Assembly: GCF_028771845.1 (NCBI RefSeq)
Contig: NZ_CP118270.1
Location: forward strand, 558,001-622,000
Source: Paenibacillus marchantiae
Lineage (GTDB): Bacteria > Bacillota > Bacilli > Paenibacillales > Paenibacillaceae
DNA length: 64,000 nucleotides
Direction of reading: 5' to 3'
Below the pieces are notes generated by a model. That model did not search any database, was not told the origin of the DNA, and saw only the letters and a program-made list of their open reading frames with translations. This document shows, piece after piece, positions 9,748 to 18,380 of this stretch. The position numbers and the translations under genes were made by a program. How positions within the stretch are numbered: the stretch's first letter is position 1; each line of letters begins with the position of its first letter.

Positions 9748-10848
9748 TTATTTAGGGCTGTTACCTGATATTCGAGGTTGTCCCTTTCGCATCTCTCCAG
9801 GCGAAACTCCGAAGTGTTTCTTGAACACCCGGTAAAAGTACGATACATCCTCATAACCCGTCATCTCAGCAATATGTTTGAATGGAATCTGATCATCGAG
9901 CACCCACTCCTTGGCTCTTGCCATCCGTAACTGGACAATATAGTCGGTCACATTCACGCTGTGTTCTTTTTTGAACACCTTGCTGAGATATTCTTTGCTA
10001 ACAAAAAAGATCTGGGCAAGCTGCTCCAGCGTAATCATCTCCATGCAATGCTGCTCGATGTATTGCTTCACCTCATCCAGGTTCAGCTTGTTCTTGAATT
10101 TGCGCTGCGCAATCAGCTGCTCCAACGAAGTATAGTAAGGCGCTGATATCCAGTCCACCGCCGATGCAATGGACGCCAGAGCCGTCGGCGGCGGGAGCAC
10201 AGCTGCTACAGGTTGCTCGCATAAGCCGTTGGAAACACACAGCTCGCCCAGCAGCGTCTGCAATTCATATGCAATCCGCCCCAGCTGTTGCGGTCTTTGG
10301 ATATCACTGGTATCAAGTCGGTGCTCCAGCTGCCCGAACAGCTCATGCAATCCCTGAACGTTCAAGTCGTTAAAACGCAAGCGTGCCTGCTGCTGGAACA
10401 ACGAGAACTCGCCAGAAAAAGCCGAAGGATAAGGTTCCCAGGATTCCGGCCCAGACTCGGTCTTTTCCAATTCACGTCTACACTTGGCCAGAACGTTATT
10501 CAATTCATCGGGATTTACCGGTTTGAGCAGATAATCAGCGGCACGGTGACGAATGGCATGTTTCGCATAATTGAAATCATCATAACCGCTGACCACAATC
10601 ACTTTGATATGCGGATATTGTGCGCTCAGCGTCTGGAGCAGTTCCACGCCGTCTTTACCCGGCATACGCATGTCTGTAATGATAATATGGGGCTGATGCT
10701 GCTCGACCAACCGGATCGCCTCTCCGCCATCCTCTGCCTCACCTGCTACCACCATGCCAAGCTCATCCCACGTGCCCAAATTGCGCAAAATATCTCTATT
10801 CCATGGCTCGTCGTCCACTAACAGCACTCTATAATAATCCTTGTTCAC
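9748..10848 (-). CDS. YesN-type response regulator (receiver + AraC DNA-binding domain)
   Basis: The N-terminal receiver domain (about 1-120) carries the acidic pocket LLVDDEP, the phospho-acceptor Asp59 in IIITDMRMPGKDG and the conserved Lys in LLKPVNPDEL. A variable middle follows, then a double helix-turn-helix AraC domain at the C-terminus (about 265-366), with QLAQIFFVSKEYLSKVFKKE and MTGYEDVSYFYRVFKKHFG. GTG 10848 is the best start: AGGAGG lies 9 bases upstream and the codon overlaps the kinase stop (GTGA). The pair is therefore translationally coupled. It probably activates the adjacent sugar ABC operon in response to an extracellular sugar. Confidence 0.94.
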   Translation of the reverse strand: MNKDYYRVLLVDDEPWNRDILRNLGTWDELGMVVAGEAEDGGEAIRLVEQHQPHIIITDMRMPGKDGVELLQTLSAQYPHIKVIVVSGYDDFNYAKHAIRHRAADYLLKPVNPDELNNVLAKCRRELEKTESGPESWEPYPSAFSGEFSLFQQQARLRFNDLNVQGLHELFGQLEHRLDTSDIQRPQQLGRIAYELQTLLGELCVSNGLCEQPVAAVLPPPTALASIASAVDWISAPYYTSLEQLIAQRKFKNKLNLDEVKQYIEQHCMEMITLEQLAQIFFVSKEYLSKVFKKEHSVNVTDYIVQLRMARAKEWVLDDQIPFKHIAEMTGYEDVSYFYRVFKKHFGVSPGEMRKGQPRISGNSPK

Positions 10849-12635
10849 GAGATCTCGCCTCCTGTATGGCAAGGAATTCGAACAGTGACACGGGTTCCCT
10901 GTCCTTCCCCACTCTCCATGTTCATACCGTATGCAGGCCCAAAGTGCATCAAAATGCGTGATGCGGCATTGACCAGACCAATGCTAGTCCCCGAGCTCCA
11001 TACTCTGTCTCCTTGCTGGGACAGCTTGGACAGTCTCGATTGCATCTCGGCCAGCCTCTCTTGATCCATGCCCATCCCATTATCGGAAATGCGGATGGTT
11101 ACCTCATGATCTAGTCGGACAACTTGAATGTTCAATTTCCACTCTCCCTGCTTTTTCTCCAGACCATGAACAAATGCATTCTCCACAATCGGTTGCAGGG
11201 ACAACTTGGGAATGTAACAGTCATTCAGCCCGCCTTCAATCTCCAGTTTATATTCAAGTCTGCTGCCAAAACGCTGCTTCTGGATGAGCATATAATGCTC
11301 CAGTTGGTCCAATTCGGACTGTAATGGCACGAGACCATCCGGCGCTCTGACAATATAACGGAACATCTCACTTAGTGCACGAATAACTTTATAACTGTCT
11401 GCCGGCTTCTGTGAGTACACCATACCTCCGATCATCTGCAACGTATTTTGCAGAAAATGCGGGTGAATCTGGGACTGAAGCGCCTTGAGCTCGGCCGTCT
11501 GTTTCTCCAGATTCATGAGATAGTTATCCCGGATATGCTCCCGAATGCGGCTTGCCATACCATGCAGATTTTTCTCCAGCAGGCCAATCTCATCCACCCG
11601 ACCACTGCGCACCACTTCCTTGTCCTTGATCAACTGGATTCCCTTCATGGAATTCGCCAGTCTGACAATCGGTTTGGATGTTCGCCAAGCCACTAATGCT
11701 GCCAACAACACCGAAACCACGGTAGCCAGCCCACCCACAACAAGACCATATTTCATCGTTTCCATTGCACTCTCATTGATGACATGGGAAGGTACAATTT
11801 TGATCAGACGCATTCCTGACGGATCAATGGCATGATAGAATACATATTCCTTGGCTGTTCGAATGAAACCGGAACTATCCTTTGTAGCTGCGAGCCTTTC
11901 CAGTGCCTCTGCTGAAGGCTGTATCTCCTTATTGGGCTGATAGACCGGACTTCCCGTACTATCCGCGATGTACACCGCATAATCTCCCCGGCTGTCCAGC
12001 AATTCCAGTGTCTGATTGAATTCGGCCCACTTGACTTCCAGACTGATCGCGCCGATCTGCGCCTGATCCTCGAATCGGTTCATGCTGCGGGTCATATGGA
12101 ACTTCTCCGGATCGTTCGGATCATTAATAATCGTAAAGTCCTTATGCTGTTCAAAAAGTTCATCGTATGCCGAAGGAATGTCCGGAACCGATCGGATTCG
12201 GCTTTCCATCGAGTTGAAGGTAAACAATGTGTCCAGTTCCTTCAGGTACAATTCCACGCCAAATACATAGTTGCCAGCCGAATAATATACACTGTTCAGC
12301 ATGTTGAACACAGCCTTCTGTTCATCGAAGCGGCTGGCAGCTGGAGCATCCTGGTTCAATGCCAAATACTGATGCAGCTCATCACTGATCTGAATGGAAT
12401 AGATGAGATTGTTCATCCGCGCGAATTGTTCACCCAAATAGATGGAGGCCCAATTCATATTCGCACGGTTGGTCTCCATGATCTCTTCTTCCATGGAAGA
12501 ACGGGTATTTTCGGCTGCTACAACCGTCATGGCAATGACGGGCAGAATGGCCAGAAACGTCATGGTGAGGATTAATTTGTTGCGAATGCTGCGTTTGAAC
12601 GGATCAGTAAGCTTCCGATATAATTCGGTAAACAC
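10845..12635 (-). CDS. YesM-type sensor histidine kinase
   Basis: Membrane sensor kinase of 596 residues. TM1 is at about 19-41, followed by an extracytoplasmic sensor of about 250 residues and TM2 at about 293-315. Next come a HAMP segment and the His_kinase region with the phospho-acceptor in LQSQIHPHFLQNTLQ (about residue 391). The ATPase N-box is PIVENAFVHGLEKKQG, and G-boxes such as ISDNGMGMD and GTSIGLVNAASRI are present. It phosphorylates the YesN-type regulator encoded immediately downstream. Such pairs in Paenibacillus commonly sit beside CUT1 sugar importers and sense oligosaccharides or a loaded binding protein. Confidence 0.95.
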   Translation of the reverse strand: MFTELYRKLTDPFKRSIRNKLILTMTFLAILPVIAMTVVAAENTRSSMEEEIMETNRANMNWASIYLGEQFARMNNLIYSIQISDELHQYLALNQDAPAASRFDEQKAVFNMLNSVYYSAGNYVFGVELYLKELDTLFTFNSMESRIRSVPDIPSAYDELFEQHKDFTIINDPNDPEKFHMTRSMNRFEDQAQIGAISLEVKWAEFNQTLELLDSRGDYAVYIADSTGSPVYQPNKEIQPSAEALERLAATKDSSGFIRTAKEYVFYHAIDPSGMRLIKIVPSHVINESAMETMKYGLVVGGLATVVSVLLAALVAWRTSKPIVRLANSMKGIQLIKDKEVVRSGRVDEIGLLEKNLHGMASRIREHIRDNYLMNLEKQTAELKALQSQIHPHFLQNTLQMIGGMVYSQKPADSYKVIRALSEMFRYIVRAPDGLVPLQSELDQLEHYMLIQKQRFGSRLEYKLEIEGGLNDCYIPKLSLQPIVENAFVHGLEKKQGEWKLNIQVVRLDHEVTIRISDNGMGMDQERLAEMQSRLSKLSQQGDRVWSSGTSIGLVNAASRILMHFGPAYGMNMESGEGQGTRVTVRIPCHTGGEIS

Positions 12636-12663
12636 GAGGCATCCACTCCTGAGCTATGAGCTA

Positions 12664-12703
12664 AAATAAGATAAACGCCCCAGCATGAAGCCGAGGGCGC
12701 TTT
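12664..12703 (-). terminator. Probable terminator after the GH42 gene
   Basis: Read on the minus strand, AAAGCGCCC and GGGgCGTTT form a stem with a roughly 15-base loop, then TTATCTTATTTT. It lies just past the GH42 stop and before the kinase start. Confidence 0.65.
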
Positions 12704-12765
12704 GGTCTTGGTATTCTTTTTATAATCATTGAAAACAGACTTGTCAATTCATTTATGATTTCCCA

Positions 12766-14769
12766 TTATTGCTCAATAATGCAGAACCCCCATGGTTCCA
12801 GCTTCATATTCTGCCCTCCGGACACCGCTGTTCCTGCCAAAAGTTCCGTTCCGTCCCCGTAGGCATACACGAACGAAATCGCCTGATCGGAGTAGTTAAA
12901 GAAATACCGAATCGTATTCCCCTGATCATTCACTCCGCTCTTCACGATGATTGGAAAAGCCAATTCCTGATCGATTCCCCACAGTCCAGCTTCCTTCATG
13001 ACACGCTCCAACACGTTGCGGATCACCGCGGAGCTGGTATAACATCCAACGTACGTTGCTTTGCCCTTGCCATAGGAATTCTGGGTAATTGCCGCATATT
13101 CTCCCCAGTGAGGATGATCATACCAGGCCAGCACTTCTGCAGTTGTTGGTGTGATGAGTTCCATCCAGGTGTGAATCTGATTCTGTTCCTCTCCAACCTC
13201 GAACGGATCATCTCGAAGCGACACATTTTTCGGCTCTACAAAAAGGTTGTAACTGATGCCACAAGCCTCACTGATCAGTCCAGGCTGGTGGGTAGAGCGG
13301 ACCTTAATATGCTCATTAGCGAATCCGCTCTTGAAGGAGTAAACGACATGCCCACCATCTTGTACGAATTGGTTCAGCCTCTCAAGCAAGACATCGGAAG
13401 CTGCGTACAAAGCAGGCACAACGATCACATCATAGCCTTCATAACTCTCCACAGACGGATCAATCAGATCACAGCCAATATTCATTTTGTATAATTCGTC
13501 ATACATCCAGCGGATAACGTCGTTGTATTTTTTGTCACTCGTAAAATTAAATCCGAACCACTTGATCGACGTCAACGCCTCATTGCTGAACAGCACGGCT
13601 ACCCGATTCGTTTTCTTCAAATTCACAAGTTGCGGGCTAAGTCTGGCAAAATCCCGGCCGATCGTTTTGGCCTCGTTGTACACCGGATTGGGTTCAAAAT
13701 CATGGCTCAGCAATCCTTTCCAATACGTCTCAAATGAATTATGCAAGGAATGCCAGTGCCAATAGGCGACCATGTTTGCTCCCGATGCCAGGTGGCTAAA
13801 CGCCTGAAGGCGAAGCTGTCCGGGGTAGGGAACCCAATGCCAGAAAGCCTGCGCTTCCGTCTCCAGTACGAGATAGTTCGATTGTTTGGTGGAACGTGCC
13901 ACGTCACCACCGAATGAAATCTCAATGCCGGTCAGATCATCCTGCGACGGATGGTAGATGTCCACACTGGTGATGTCAAAAGGTTTGGATGCGGCAAAAT
14001 GGTCCACATCTCCCTGAATGCCGTACGAATATCCACGCCAGTCGAAGTCAAAATTCTGGGTTACAAACTGCCCCTCCTGTTTGTACTCATTTACAATTCC
14101 GACCTGCCACGCTAGAAAGCTGGTTACCAGTTGGCGCTGGAATTTGGCAAATTCAGCTCCCAGACTGCCGTTGATTGTACCAACAACAGACGGGAAGTCT
14201 TCCCAGCTATTAATGCGGTTACTCCAGTAATCCAGCCCAAATTCCTTGTTCAGATCATCCAATGAGCTGAACTTGTTACGCATATATTTGACGAATTGCA
14301 ATTGTACATTATCTCCGGCAGTGTTGTAATGCTTCGTTTCGTTATCCGTCTGATAACCAATCACGGCAGGATGTTTACTGACACGGGAAATCAGCTTGCG
14401 AATGATGCGTTCCGCATAGAACAGATACGTCGGATGTGTGATATCCATGATCTGCCGCGCCCCATATTTCCCCGGTCCCTGTACCGTTGTTGCCAGAACA
14501 TCCGGGTGCTCCTTGACCATCCACGTCGGAACAGCATACGTAGGTGTACCCACAATAACCTGAATACCCGCCGCATGCATGGCATCCAGAACACGATCTA
14601 CTGAGGAGAAGTCGAATACACCATTCTGTGGTTCATGCGTACTCCATGTTGATTCCGCAATCCGCACCACGTTGATGCCTGCATCTTTCATCATCTGAAT
14701 ATCCTTGTCCAATCGCTCATAAGGCATATATTCGTCATAGTAGGCTACCCCGTACAATAACTTGTCCAT
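12766..14769 (-). CDS. GH42 beta-galactosidase
   Basis: Hydrolyses beta-galactosides, probably oligosaccharides taken up by the neighbouring ABC importer, in the cytoplasm (no signal peptide). The protein has 667 residues, normal for GH42. The (beta/alpha)8 domain spans about 1-390 and shows the family pattern ARQIMDITHP. The likely acid/base is Glu144 in YQTDNETKH and the nucleophile Glu303 in LVLETEAQAFWHW. A trimerisation (Rossmann-like) domain follows, with VIVVPALYAASDVLLERL, and then a small beta domain at the end. ATG 14769 is preceded by AAAGGGGA. A perfect cre match lies 75 bases upstream, and a divergent AraC regulator begins at 15016. Confidence 0.95.
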   Translation of the reverse strand: MDKLLYGVAYYDEYMPYERLDKDIQMMKDAGINVVRIAESTWSTHEPQNGVFDFSSVDRVLDAMHAAGIQVIVGTPTYAVPTWMVKEHPDVLATTVQGPGKYGARQIMDITHPTYLFYAERIIRKLISRVSKHPAVIGYQTDNETKHYNTAGDNVQLQFVKYMRNKFSSLDDLNKEFGLDYWSNRINSWEDFPSVVGTINGSLGAEFAKFQRQLVTSFLAWQVGIVNEYKQEGQFVTQNFDFDWRGYSYGIQGDVDHFAASKPFDITSVDIYHPSQDDLTGIEISFGGDVARSTKQSNYLVLETEAQAFWHWVPYPGQLRLQAFSHLASGANMVAYWHWHSLHNSFETYWKGLLSHDFEPNPVYNEAKTIGRDFARLSPQLVNLKKTNRVAVLFSNEALTSIKWFGFNFTSDKKYNDVIRWMYDELYKMNIGCDLIDPSVESYEGYDVIVVPALYAASDVLLERLNQFVQDGGHVVYSFKSGFANEHIKVRSTHQPGLISEACGISYNLFVEPKNVSLRDDPFEVGEEQNQIHTWMELITPTTAEVLAWYDHPHWGEYAAITQNSYGKGKATYVGCYTSSAVIRNVLERVMKEAGLWGIDQELAFPIIVKSGVNDQGNTIRYFFNYSDQAISFVYAYGDGTELLAGTAVSGGQNMKLEPWGFCIIEQ

Positions 14770-14843
14770 GTTAAAATCCCCTTTTCATCCGGAAGTATGA
14801 AGCTCTTGGCATTTATACAAAATGAAATGATCCAATTGAAAAA

Positions 14844-14857
14844 TGATAACGTTTACA
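14844..14857. promoter_or_regulatory. cre site (CcpA operator) between GH42 and the AraC regulator
   Basis: TGATAACGTTTACA matches the Bacillus cre consensus TGWNANCGNTNWCA at every fixed position. It sits between the divergent GH42 gene and the AraC gene. Inference: glucose repression of galactoside use. Confidence 0.75.
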
Positions 14858-15015
14858 TTATTATCTATTGAAGTACATCAGAGACTTAGCAATCTGCCGA
14901 ACGCTCTCCTGTTCTGCGATTTTCAATGTTGGCGTTAAACTGATTATAATGAAGTATACTATGGGTGCCGATTGTACAAGGCGAGTTATTTTTACCCTTT
15001 TCCGAGGTGAATGTC

Positions 15016-15990
15016 ATGGATATCCGATCGCAGCTGCGAGAAATGCCACATCATACACTGGCTCACTGGCTGCCTATTATCGACTGTAACATTAAATTCT
15101 ATGGAGCGCACAGCCAACAAGTTCCATACGGTTGGGCGATGCCGGAGGAATGCCATCCGGGCTTTGAAATTATGCTGATTATAAAGGGGACTCAGGAGAG
15201 TGTAATTCACGGATATACCTATACGGTTGAGGAAGGTTCGATTCTGCTAATTCCACCCGGATTCAAACATACAAACCAATGTGTATCATCAGAGGGCATG
15301 ACGTACTTCAGTGCTCATTTTAATGTAGATGATCCCGTATTTACCCTGAAGCTGATGTCACATCACAGCCGAATCTATGAGGCAGGCACCACAGATAATA
15401 TGCAAATGCGCCCTGTCCTGGAGAACTGGATGAACATGATCAGAACATCGGAGGTATACACTTCCACAGACAAATTTATCATGCAGGCACGCATGTTTGA
15501 ATTGTTTGCCCTGCTGTCCCAAGCAGCTGACCGTGAACCACTATCCACCCGATCTGATGCTTCGCCTAATGCTCCAGCTCCCGCAGCCATGCATTATGCA
15601 GGAGCCATCGCAGAAGCCATCAAACAGGCGTTCCATACCCAGCTCCGAATCAAAGAGGGCAATGTATCCACCGTCAAAGTGGAACAGATCATATCCTCAT
15701 TTGGCATCAGTCCGGGATATGGGTTGCAGATCTTTCGCAAGGTATACGGACAATCTCCACGGGCCTACCTGTCCAGCCTGAAGCTGCAGGAAGCCAAAGT
15801 ACTGATCGAACAGCCGAAGCTCTCTTTGGGGGAAATTGCATGGAAGCTGGGCTACACCCATCTGTCGCACTTCAGTCGGCAATTCAAACGATGGACGGGC
15901 CAGAGTCCACTTCAATATCGCAACGCCGTTCAGGATCTATCCAACGAATCGGGTCCAGTGGACCAGAGTTGGGAGACCGAATCGGACTAA
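15016..15990 (+). CDS. AraC-family transcriptional regulator with a cupin-type sensor
   Basis: A regulator of 324 residues. The N-terminal beta-rich arm (about 30-130; FEIMLIIKGTQESVIHGYTY, EEGSILLIPPGFKHTNQC) is an AraC-type sugar-binding cupin. The C-terminal AraC domain (about 215-310) has two helix-turn-helices, with SFGISPGYGLQIFRKVYG and IAWKLGYTHLSHFSRQFKRW. ATG 15016 has GAGGTG six bases before it and is preferred over GTG 14965. It is divergent from GH42 with a shared regulatory region, so it probably activates the beta-galactosidase gene in response to a sugar. The effector is unknown. Confidence 0.91.
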   Translation: MDIRSQLREMPHHTLAHWLPIIDCNIKFYGAHSQQVPYGWAMPEECHPGFEIMLIIKGTQESVIHGYTYTVEEGSILLIPPGFKHTNQCVSSEGMTYFSAHFNVDDPVFTLKLMSHHSRIYEAGTTDNMQMRPVLENWMNMIRTSEVYTSTDKFIMQARMFELFALLSQAADREPLSTRSDASPNAPAPAAMHYAGAIAEAIKQAFHTQLRIKEGNVSTVKVEQIISSFGISPGYGLQIFRKVYGQSPRAYLSSLKLQEAKVLIEQPKLSLGEIAWKLGYTHLSHFSRQFKRWTGQSPLQYRNAVQDLSNESGPVDQSWETESD

Positions 15991-16022
15991 GAAAGGAATC
16001 CGAAGATGAATGAATAGATGGG

Positions 16023-16640
16023 TTAAGGGCCGTATGATCTATTGCGAATATGCTCATACTCTTCCGGGGTATTCATATTACTAAGCTGAATGGCCACATC
16101 ATGGACACCAGCGCTTTCCAGCTCATCGACGTCGACATATCGGCAGCTGATCTCTTCAAGCCATTGGGTTACTTTCAGTCTATTATCTATTAAGCGCTGT
16201 TCAAGTTCGGGGAGAACACATCTATGATATGCACCTGCAAGCGGATGAACACAACCTGCCAGTCGTGGAACGATCGCATGATGCTCTTGACCTGATTCGG
16301 TGAGCCACTTCATACCTTTGAAAAAGGATGGCTCTATAAGCGGCATATCACAGGCGCAGACAAGGTTCCAGTCTGTCTGCGAGGCTTTTAGCGCGGCATG
16401 CAACCCTGCCAGCGGTCCCTTCCCAGGGTAATAATCCTGAACGCAGTCATAGGGCAATGCCTTGTATGCAGCCGTGTTGGCTCCTGCGGAAACGATAATA
16501 CTATTCACAGCTGGTGCCATCGCTTGGATGACCTGCTCCAGCACGCTGGAACCATTCCATTCCAACAATGCCTTATTGGAACCCATACGGCGGGATAAAC
16601 CTCCTGCCAATACAATACCTGTCCATTCCATCGTGCTCAC
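16023..16640 (-). CDS. mobA: Molybdenum cofactor guanylyltransferase MobA
   Basis: Transfers GMP to Mo-molybdopterin to make the MGD form used by DMSO-reductase-family enzymes. The N-terminal nucleotidyltransferase signature LAGGLSRRMGSNKALLEW is clear. Further motifs are VQDYYPGKGPLAGLHAAL and CACDMPLIEPS (metal-binding Asp). At 205 residues it has the usual length. GTG 16640 lies 6 bases after GAGGAGG and is preferred over ATG 16631. It provides the cofactor form expected for the molybdopterin oxidoreductase at 36.6-38.7 kb and complements moaA at 1.9 kb. It is divergent from an MFS permease. Confidence 0.93.
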   Translation of the reverse strand: MSTMEWTGIVLAGGLSRRMGSNKALLEWNGSSVLEQVIQAMAPAVNSIIVSAGANTAAYKALPYDCVQDYYPGKGPLAGLHAALKASQTDWNLVCACDMPLIEPSFFKGMKWLTESGQEHHAIVPRLAGCVHPLAGAYHRCVLPELEQRLIDNRLKVTQWLEEISCRYVDVDELESAGVHDVAIQLSNMNTPEEYEHIRNRSYGP

Positions 16641-16712
16641 GGTAATCCTCCTCGTTCAATAAACTTATTCTATACATTGAATACCCTTTCAACAAATGAT
16701 ACATTGAAGAAT

Positions 16713-17954
16713 ATGATTCTGAAAGGAATGGCTCTATTGGACAGATATGCACCCGGAAGAGGCAATCCCTCTTTGGTTTCGCTGAAACTATATAACTTTT
16801 TCATTTATGGAGCCATTTCAATCTTCGCCGGTTTTCTTCAGTTGTATTTGCAGGAAATCGGGATGACCAAATTGGAGATTGGCAGTCTGATGGCGATTGG
16901 TCCGTTTGTATCCTTGTTCGCTAATCCGTTCTGGGGCTTCTGGAGCGATAAATCACGCAATATTCGCATTATTCTGATGATGATGATGGGTGGCACCTTT
17001 GTGCTTGCTCAGGCCGTATTCTATGCGCCTACGTATGCCTGGATCTATGCAGCCATGATCTTTTTTTATTTTTTTCAAAGTCCACTGTTTGCCCAAACCA
17101 ACAGCCTGATTCTTGGTTATATTGATGGCACGACTCAGAAATTCGGTACGTTTCGGCTATGGGGATCGCTGGGCTGGGCTCTAACCGCTGTGGCTGCCGG
17201 ACCGCTGATTGACCGCCTGGGAGCGGGCAGTGTATCGATTGTCTTTGCCTTCATGATTGTCATTGCCTTTGTCTTTGCCTTGTTTCTACCCAGACAGCCG
17301 ATCGCTTCAGATACACCTGTAGTGAGCTTTCGACGTTTCGGCAGGGTGATGTTCAATCCGTACTTTATGATCTTTATCGGGCTTGGGGTGCTCGTTTCCG
17401 TACCCAACGCCATGAACAGTACATTTATGTCATTATACATCGTGGAAATGGGTGGCGATAAACAGATGGTTGGCTGGGCCATCTTCACATCATCCATCCT
17501 TGAAGTGGGTGTTTTCTTGCTCCTGGACCGTTTTCTCAAACGCAAAATGAGCATGCTTCTATCATCGCTCATCCTGATCAGTCTGTTGTTCGCCATTCGC
17601 TGGCAGCTCATGGCCTTAGCGAACAATCCATTAGAGATTGTGTTCATTCAGCTCATGCACTCCATTACGTTCGGCGGGTATTTCTATGTAGGAACCCAGC
17701 TGACGATGCTGTTCATTCCAAGGCCGTACCGTTCCTCTGGTCAGGCCGTGTATACAATGGCCTGGGGCGGCCTCTCTGGTGTCATTGCCGGCCTGTTCGG
17801 CGGCTGGCTGTTCCAGAGCTTCGGTGCCGAAGTAATGTATAACATCGGGGTATTCTTCTCCCTGATCGGTGCTGTTGGTTTTGCAATCATGTGGCTCTCG
17901 AACCGCCGCAACGGCTATCAGCCAACAGTGTTGACGGAAATGGGTGAAAGGTAA
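16713..17954 (+). CDS. MFS transporter, substrate unknown
   Basis: Twelve-helix major facilitator of about 413 residues. It begins with a cytoplasmic stretch and then LYNFFIYGAISIFAGFLQLY. The loop 2-3 motif appears as NPFWGFWSDKSRNIRI. It resembles the LacY/nucleoside-like MFS branch (MFS_1_like) rather than classical drug exporters. The start is uncertain: ATG 16713 has only a weak site before it, TTG 16677 is in frame upstream, and a TTG near 16737 has GAAAGGA at a better distance. It is divergent from mobA, with no obvious functional link. Confidence 0.85.
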   Translation: MILKGMALLDRYAPGRGNPSLVSLKLYNFFIYGAISIFAGFLQLYLQEIGMTKLEIGSLMAIGPFVSLFANPFWGFWSDKSRNIRIILMMMMGGTFVLAQAVFYAPTYAWIYAAMIFFYFFQSPLFAQTNSLILGYIDGTTQKFGTFRLWGSLGWALTAVAAGPLIDRLGAGSVSIVFAFMIVIAFVFALFLPRQPIASDTPVVSFRRFGRVMFNPYFMIFIGLGVLVSVPNAMNSTFMSLYIVEMGGDKQMVGWAIFTSSILEVGVFLLLDRFLKRKMSMLLSSLILISLLFAIRWQLMALANNPLEIVFIQLMHSITFGGYFYVGTQLTMLFIPRPYRSSGQAVYTMAWGGLSGVIAGLFGGWLFQSFGAEVMYNIGVFFSLIGAVGFAIMWLSNRRNGYQPTVLTEMGER

Positions 17955-17998
17955 TTTTTTGTTGGCAAAGGTTGAACCTTTCAAGATCTACACTGGAG

Positions 17999-18172
17999 CA
18001 CTACGAGGACAGAACAATCTTTCGATCGCTGTTATCCCCGGATTTTTTTGATTCCCTTTCTATAAGGGTAAAATCCGGTGATAAAGCGTATTCTTCCGAT
18101 GTAGCTTTCTTTCAGAAAGCTTTTAGGCGAACGCTACGCTTCTCCAGCTTTATTCTGTCCTCTCGTTATGGT
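17999..18172. repeat. Palindromic intergenic element, MITE-like
   Basis: Nested inverted repeats give a branched fold. The outer arms are CGAGGACAGAA (18004-18014) and TTCTGTCCTCTCG (18153-18165). A long inner hairpin pairs 18027-18046 with 18070-18088 (CGCTgTTATCcCCGGATTTT against its near-complement) and is continued by CCCTT/AAGGG. A second hairpin, AGCTTTCT-ttc-AGAAAGCT, lies at 18103-18121. No coding potential. I saw no second copy in this window, so its repetitive nature is inference from structure. Confidence 0.6.
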
Positions 18173-18226
18173 GTAAATAAAGTTCAAACAATCAAACAAA
18201 AGATTAAGAATAGTAGTAGTAAAAAG

Positions 18227-18267
18227 AAAGGCGTCTCCATTAGCTTATTGCCCTGGAGACGCCTTTT
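18227..18267. terminator. Bidirectional terminator between the MFS and glnS genes
   Basis: AAAGGCGTCTCC and GGAGACGCCTTTT form a perfect 12-base stem with a 16-base loop. T-rich tails follow on both strands, and converging genes flank it. Confidence 0.9.
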
Positions 18268-18380
18268 ACGTTTATAGATTGAATTTTATGGATTTAGGTT
18301 TACAGCTTAGGCGTATAACCCTAACTTGTTTTCTCACCCTAAACCTCTAACTTTACCTTTACCTACCTCTGTACTTCACC

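Larger units (their letters stand above)
17955..18380. other. Intergenic region with a palindromic repeat and a terminator
   Basis: About 425 bases between the MFS gene and glnS. It contains the structured element at 17999-18172, an AT-rich spacer, and a bidirectional terminator at 18227-18267. A plus-strand frame of 101 codons (17972-18277) runs through both elements and is not credible as a gene. The remaining 18268-18380 shows nothing I can name. Confidence 0.7.

Noticed and set aside
17972..18277. Plus-strand frame of 101 codons
   Set aside because: It runs through the palindromic element and the terminator hairpin and has a biased, non-protein-like composition. It was treated as intergenic.
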